The notes under the pieces are model-generated. The model ran no database searches. It was not told the origin of the DNA and saw only the letters and a program-made list of their open reading frames with translations. From Paraflavitalea sp966211765 (lineage in GTDB: Bacteria > Bacteroidota > Bacteroidia > Chitinophagales > Chitinophagaceae), in contig CBIHOV010000019.1 of the NCBI GenBank assembly GCA_966211765.1, positions 62,001-126,000 on the forward strand: a stretch of 64,000 nt of DNA, given 5' to 3'. This document shows, piece by piece, positions 60,112 through 64,000 of the stretch. The translations under genes and the position numbers were made by a program. Each line of letters opens with the position of its first letter. The first letter of the stretch is position 1.

Positions 60112-63100
60112 TTAAGGTTTCCTGACTGTATCTGCCTTGCTGCTATCGGTTGACGAAGTTGCATTGGTCGAATCCTTCACCCGTCTCTCTTCCGCTTTCT
60201 CTTTCCTTTTTCGTTCCGTACGGAAGATATCACCCAGGCGGTCAAAGTCGTGGCGGTAACTGATGCTGGCACCGGAACGGTTTTGCCGGGCACCCACACC
60301 ACTCATATAGTTGTAGGAATCGCGGTAGAAGAAGGTCAATACGACTTTACCATCAGCCCTGACTTTCCATTCGGCCGTAATATCCGGCAGGAATTGCAGG
60401 TTCTGTGTAGCCGCTACCTGTTGGGAGCTCAGGCCAAAGTCGAGGGCGCTGCCAAAGGTGAAGGTTAATCGTTCATCGAGGAAGCTTTTACCAAAGCTGA
60501 AGTTCAGGTTGGTACGGTCGATGTTAAGCTTGTTGTTGGCATTGTCAATAATGTTGGAACCGCTGTACATCTGCGCGTTGAAGTTGACCTTGATGCTTTT
60601 ATCGTTGAATATCTTCTGGAAGATATTGGAGAACTGTTTACTTAATGTATTGGACAATATACCTGAGATGCTATTGATCACCACTCCTTCAAAGGCGAGG
60701 TTGGCCAGGTTGGCCTGACTATTAGAAGTAGATAAGGGACCAAAGCTATTGAACACAATGAGGAAAGCCACCTGCTTGTTCAATTCATTTTCATCATTCT
60801 GGATACGCTGCAGGATGGCCAGTGCATCGGCATCATTCTTCAGCGTGCTATTGGGTGGCATTTCTATCTGGAAGCTGATGTCGGGCTTCATGAGCTTATT
60901 CTTAAGGGTAGCTACCACTATTATTTCGCCCCGGTACTTCCGTACATTGTTGTTGATGCCTCCGTTTGCATTAGAACCCGATTGCAGGGAAAAGGCGTCC
61001 AGCCCCAGGTCACTGAAACGCACGTTCTCAGCTTTGTACTCCGCATCAATTTTGATGGTGGCAGCGTAAGGGTCGCCCTGCCATTGAATGTAGTTGCCCA
61101 CATTGGGACGCAGGGTAAACGGTTTACGTAATACCGACTGGAAGTTGAAGTTGTAATTACCCCTGTCAATATCATAGCGGCCTGTAATAGAGAATTCACC
61201 ATCCGTACGGGCCGTCATTTTAAGGTTGCCATGGCCTACGGCCTGAATCACATCACCAGTAAGCTCGTCCAATATTACATTCATCTTGATGTAGTTATTG
61301 GCAGTCACATCGAGTGTTACACTCAGGTTGCTTTCTTTAAAAACATCTGCTTCTTTCATTTCCCGGCCATACACTTTCCATACGATGTAATCTGTTTCGC
61401 CACTCTGTTTGGAACCACCTGATCCGGAGCGAATAAACAGTTTGGAACTGTCAGCGGGTTCCCCCCGGATGTCCATTTTCATGTCTTCCAGCCTGTCCTT
61501 CAGGGTCAGGTTTACTTTGGCGAACACGGTACCGAAAAAAGGATCTTTTCCTGTACCATCGGTAGCCAGCACCAGCATCTTATTGCTGTTGATCGCAAAA
61601 TCAAAATCGAGGTCATCGAAGCCATGGTGTTTTAATATGCCACGGCTAACAGTACCTGAATTGCCAAATTCATCCCTGATGGTAAAGGAACCAAAATTGA
61701 TATGATCTTCTTTAAAGTCAAAAGTAGCAGCCGGTATCTTGTACAATACGTTTGTATAGTTTACCCGCAGGGCGCCATCACGCAACTGCACCTTGCCCAG
61801 GTATTTCAGGTTGTCGGTAGGGCCGGTGATCCTCAACTGGCCGGTAGCCAAACCACTAATATTCTTAAATACGCCTGAGAGGTATTTCTCCAGCACATTG
61901 ATCTTAGTGTCCTGGAAATTACCGGTAATGTCCAGTGGTGTTTTAGTGTTGGCGCTGTCGAGCAGGTTATAGACACCCTTCACGTCAAATACATAATCCT
62001 TGTTGTTGGATAGCGCTGCAAAGTTCACTGCGCCGCTCCGCTGGTTGTAATTGGCATTCAATTGTATCTTGCCCAGTGAGTCATTATCCAGCCTGAACTG
62101 GTCAGCCTCTCCATTCATGTCCACCTGTATTTTACCAAAAGGGTTCATTACATCCACGGTGGCATTCAACAATCCTTCCAGCCGCACGGATTTGGTGAGA
62201 TAAGGGGCAAAGTCGCCAATATTTATCTTCTTCAGGTCTACTTTAATATCGTTGGTATTGCCAATATCGGAAGGCTGCGTAGTGACCAGTATTTCCTGGT
62301 CGCCACTGTATATTTTTACTCCATCGGCCGTCACCAGTTCCTCACTCAATACCAGCTCGCCATTCTTGTCGATCACCCAGTTCTTGCCATTCACATCAAA
62401 GTGCGATTCATTGAAAACAATGCGCACCCCCTTGGGCATGGTTTGTACCCGTGCCACCACATTGGCCGAGTTCAGGGTTTGGCTGGCGCTGGTCTTAAGG
62501 GTGATATCTGAAATATCATTGGCAGAGTGAATGTTGATGGTAGAACCAGGAAAATGCAGGCTGTCGTTGATGTACACGTCGGCAATAGAGTTCTCCAGCG
62601 AAAGGCTGTCCAGGTTGCCCGTACCTTTTAATGCTACATTGTAGAAGGCGATATTCTTATAGCTGAACTGAGGCACTTCTACATTCAGGTCAAGCATATT
62701 CTCCCTGGTGTTGATACGGCCGGTGACGGTGCTGTAGTTAAACCCATTGAGGTTCTTGTCAAAAAAGTCGAGGTATTCATCCACTTTCTTCGTGGTGATC
62801 ACAAAGCTGAAGTTCTCGTCATGTTGCATCACACGCCCTTCGCCAATATAGCTGGGATAGTATTTGTGCAGGAAGGTGCGGAATGAGGAAGGAAGATCAC
62901 GAATGGAAAACTGGCCTACCAGCGCCGCATCAAACTCATTGCTCAGTACGGTGATGACCTTATTGGTGCCTAGTGTTTTGGATTCTATATTGAGTGAATC
63001 AAAAGAGATGCGTTTTCCTTTTTTGAATACCGATGCTTCGTACACGCGGGCTGTGCCCAGGAAGTTATCGATATTATTGCCGCTGAAGTTGAACCGGAAC

Positions 63101-64000
63101 TTACCTGTTACTTCTACACTATCCTGTAACAGTTTGATGTTTTTTAGATCGGCCTTTACAATGTTGGCATCAAAATTAAACTGGGGTATATCCTTGCTAA
63201 GGTCAACCAGTCCATTTAACTGGAATTGCAGGTTGGGATCATCCGAAGTCAGTTCACCATTGAACAGGCGTTTGGCCACTGTGCCTTTCACTGTAATGTT
63301 CTGATAAGTATAGCCTCTTACTTCCAAAGATCTGATGGTGCCATCCAGTTTTGCATTCAGGCTATTGGCTTTCATGCCCAGCCCGTATACGCCACCATTG
63401 AAACTGATCTTGCCTATCTGCGCCACATCTACAAATTGCCCCAGGTTAAAACTATCTGTTCTTAACTTACCCGAATAGGAGGGGGCTCCCTTGGCAGGGA
63501 ACTTCATGTTGAGGTCACTCACTATCGTACCCAGGTTGGTGCGTATGGTACCGTAGGTAACAAAGTCGTTGATAAAGCCGGTGAAATTGCCCCTGAATTG
63601 CAGGTATTCCAGCTTGTCTATTCTTGGTTGCTGGATATCCTTTAATTGGGGGATAATGGTAATGGCGTCGGGATAGGTAGTCCTGAAGTCGTTCGCTACA
63701 AAGTCAATAAAGGTATTGTTGATATCAGGTAGACCTTTGATGCTGATATTGCCATTGAGGTAGGTGTTTTTTCCGGCCTCTACGATCAATTTGCGGGCGT
63801 TGAGGTTTTCTACCGGACCTTTTATTTTGCCACTGATGCGGATCTTCTTTTTCCAGTTTTGCATCTCAGGCGCAAAGAAGGCGATATCATCACTGTCCAG
63901 GTCGGCATCGGTAAAATCTGCTTCCATGCGGACCATGGAAATAAAATCGCCCATGTCATCAAAGGTATTGTAGTGCATGGCGAAGTAATCGTGCAGGTGG
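60112..64000 (-). CDS. tamB: TamB/translocation-assembly protein (DUF490), 5' end beyond window
   Basis: At least 1295 residues, open to the window edge. The frame continues upstream of ATG 63978 (HLHDYFAMHYNTFDD reads through), so this is a partial gene. The body is a very long series of beta-strand repeats, as in AsmA/TamB proteins. The C-terminal DUF490 region spans about the last 350 residues (FDLNFQSVLRKPF-like, PDISFQIEMPPNSTLKND, FLIVFNSFGPLSTS, SFGKSFLDERLTFTFGSALD), with a Lys/Glu-rich extreme end. TamB bridges inner and outer membranes. TamL is encoded at 15.8-18.3 kb. Confidence 0.93.
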   Translation of the reverse strand, partial: HLHDYFAMHYNTFDDMGDFISMVRMEADFTDADLDSDDIAFFAPEMQNWKKKIRISGKIKGPVENLNARKLIVEAGKNTYLNGNISIKGLPDINNTFIDFVANDFRTTYPDAITIIPQLKDIQQPRIDKLEYLQFRGNFTGFINDFVTYGTIRTNLGTIVSDLNMKFPAKGAPSYSGKLRTDSFNLGQFVDVAQIGKISFNGGVYGLGMKANSLNAKLDGTIRSLEVRGYTYQNITVKGTVAKRLFNGELTSDDPNLQFQLNGLVDLSKDIPQFNFDANIVKADLKNIKLLQDSVEVTGKFRFNFSGNNIDNFLGTARVYEASVFKKGKRISFDSLNIESKTLGTNKVITVLSNEFDAALVGQFSIRDLPSSFRTFLHKYYPSYIGEGRVMQHDENFSFVITTKKVDEYLDFFDKNLNGFNYSTVTGRINTRENMLDLNVEVPQFSYKNIAFYNVALKGTGNLDSLSLENSIADVYINDSLHFPGSTINIHSANDISDITLKTSASQTLNSANVVARVQTMPKGVRIVFNESHFDVNGKNWVIDKNGELVLSEELVTADGVKIYSGDQEILVTTQPSDIGNTNDIKVDLKKINIGDFAPYLTKSVRLEGLLNATVDVMNPFGKIQVDMNGEADQFRLDNDSLGKIQLNANYNQRSGAVNFAALSNNKDYVFDVKGVYNLLDSANTKTPLDITGNFQDTKINVLEKYLSGVFKNISGLATGQLRITGPTDNLKYLGKVQLRDGALRVNYTNVLYKIPAATFDFKEDHINFGSFTIRDEFGNSGTVSRGILKHHGFDDLDFDFAINSNKMLVLATDGTGKDPFFGTVFAKVNLTLKDRLEDMKMDIRGEPADSSKLFIRSGSGGSKQSGETDYIVWKVYGREMKEADVFKESNLSVTLDVTANNYIKMNVILDELTGDVIQAVGHGNLKMTARTDGEFSITGRYDIDRGNYNFNFQSVLRKPFTLRPNVGNYIQWQGDPYAATIKIDAEYKAENVRFSDLGLDAFSLQSGSNANGGINNNVRKYRGEIIVVATLKNKLMKPDISFQIEMPPNSTLKNDADALAILQRIQNDENELNKQVAFLIVFNSFGPLSTSNSQANLANLAFEGVVINSISGILSNTLSKQFSNIFQKIFNDKSIKVNFNAQMYSGSNIIDNANNKLNIDRTNLNFSFGKSFLDERLTFTFGSALDFGLSSQQVAATQNLQFLPDITAEWKVRADGKVVLTFFYRDSYNYMSGVGARQNRSGASISYRHDFDRLGDIFRTERKRKEKAEERRVKDSTNATSSTDSSKADTVRKP

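Overview
The window looks like chromosomal DNA of a Bacteroidota bacterium, most likely family Chitinophagaceae. The evidence is a type IX secretion plug protein, a metalloprotease with a type IX sorting tail, an Oar-like TonB-dependent receptor, a lipoprotein-type TamA (TamL) with TamB, several TAnnTTTG promoter elements, few Shine-Dalgarno sequences and frequent GTG/TTG starts. I see no tRNA, rRNA, insertion sequence, prophage or CRISPR array. The one recognisable RNA gene is the SRP RNA at about 21.9 kb. Genes at both ends run off the window: the MNIO enzyme on the left and TamB on the right.

Layout. 0-1.7 kb (minus strand): a DUF692/MNIO enzyme, a 56-residue peptide ending in CPACGMG directly upstream of it, and a small HTH-like protein; this is a candidate RiPP locus. 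2.3-8.6 kb (plus): a coiled-coil membrane protein, a secreted protein, thyA-folA, a methyltransferase and a tandem triplet of small DUF5362-like membrane proteins. 8.6-15.0 kb: a divergent RDD gene, then SpoIIM / DUF4129 / DUF4350 / MoxR / DUF58, a recurrent membrane-associated AAA module. 15.1-22.8 kb: truB, tamL, a SpoU RNA methyltransferase, a LolC/E-type permease, the type IX plug protein, ffs and a transaldolase-family enzyme. 23-27 kb: small secreted, Ada-like, NUDIX, ASCH and membrane proteins. 27-30.7 kb: smc, preceded by a cluster of DnaA-box-like 9-mers.

30.7-39.7 kb holds mixed single genes: ferritin, a DMT-like protein, a YCF48-like protein, an M24 peptidase, a transglutaminase-like membrane protein and an Epd-like GAPDH. 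39.7-47 kb is a long minus-strand run: cupin, permuted ATP-grasp-like protein, class I amidotransferase-like protein, SGNH hydrolase, NTF2-like protein, YtcJ-like amidohydrolase and amidase. 47-50 kb is the M43 metalloprotease. 50.4-54.7 kb carries an S33 peptidase, a GCS2-type carboxylate-amine ligase, an ATP-grasp ligase and an esterase. 54.9-58.2 kb is the TonB-dependent receptor, followed by ribBA and tamB.

Three points deserve most attention. The MNIO plus CPACGMG lipopeptide pair at the left edge may be a surface-anchored RiPP. Two peptide-bond-forming clusters (40-42 kb and 51.5-54.7 kb) may act in one undescribed amide-ligase pathway. Short tandem repeats, notably a heptamer ATTCTGT at four separate loci, sit between genes. 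Most convergent gene pairs are separated by long, near-perfect hairpins.
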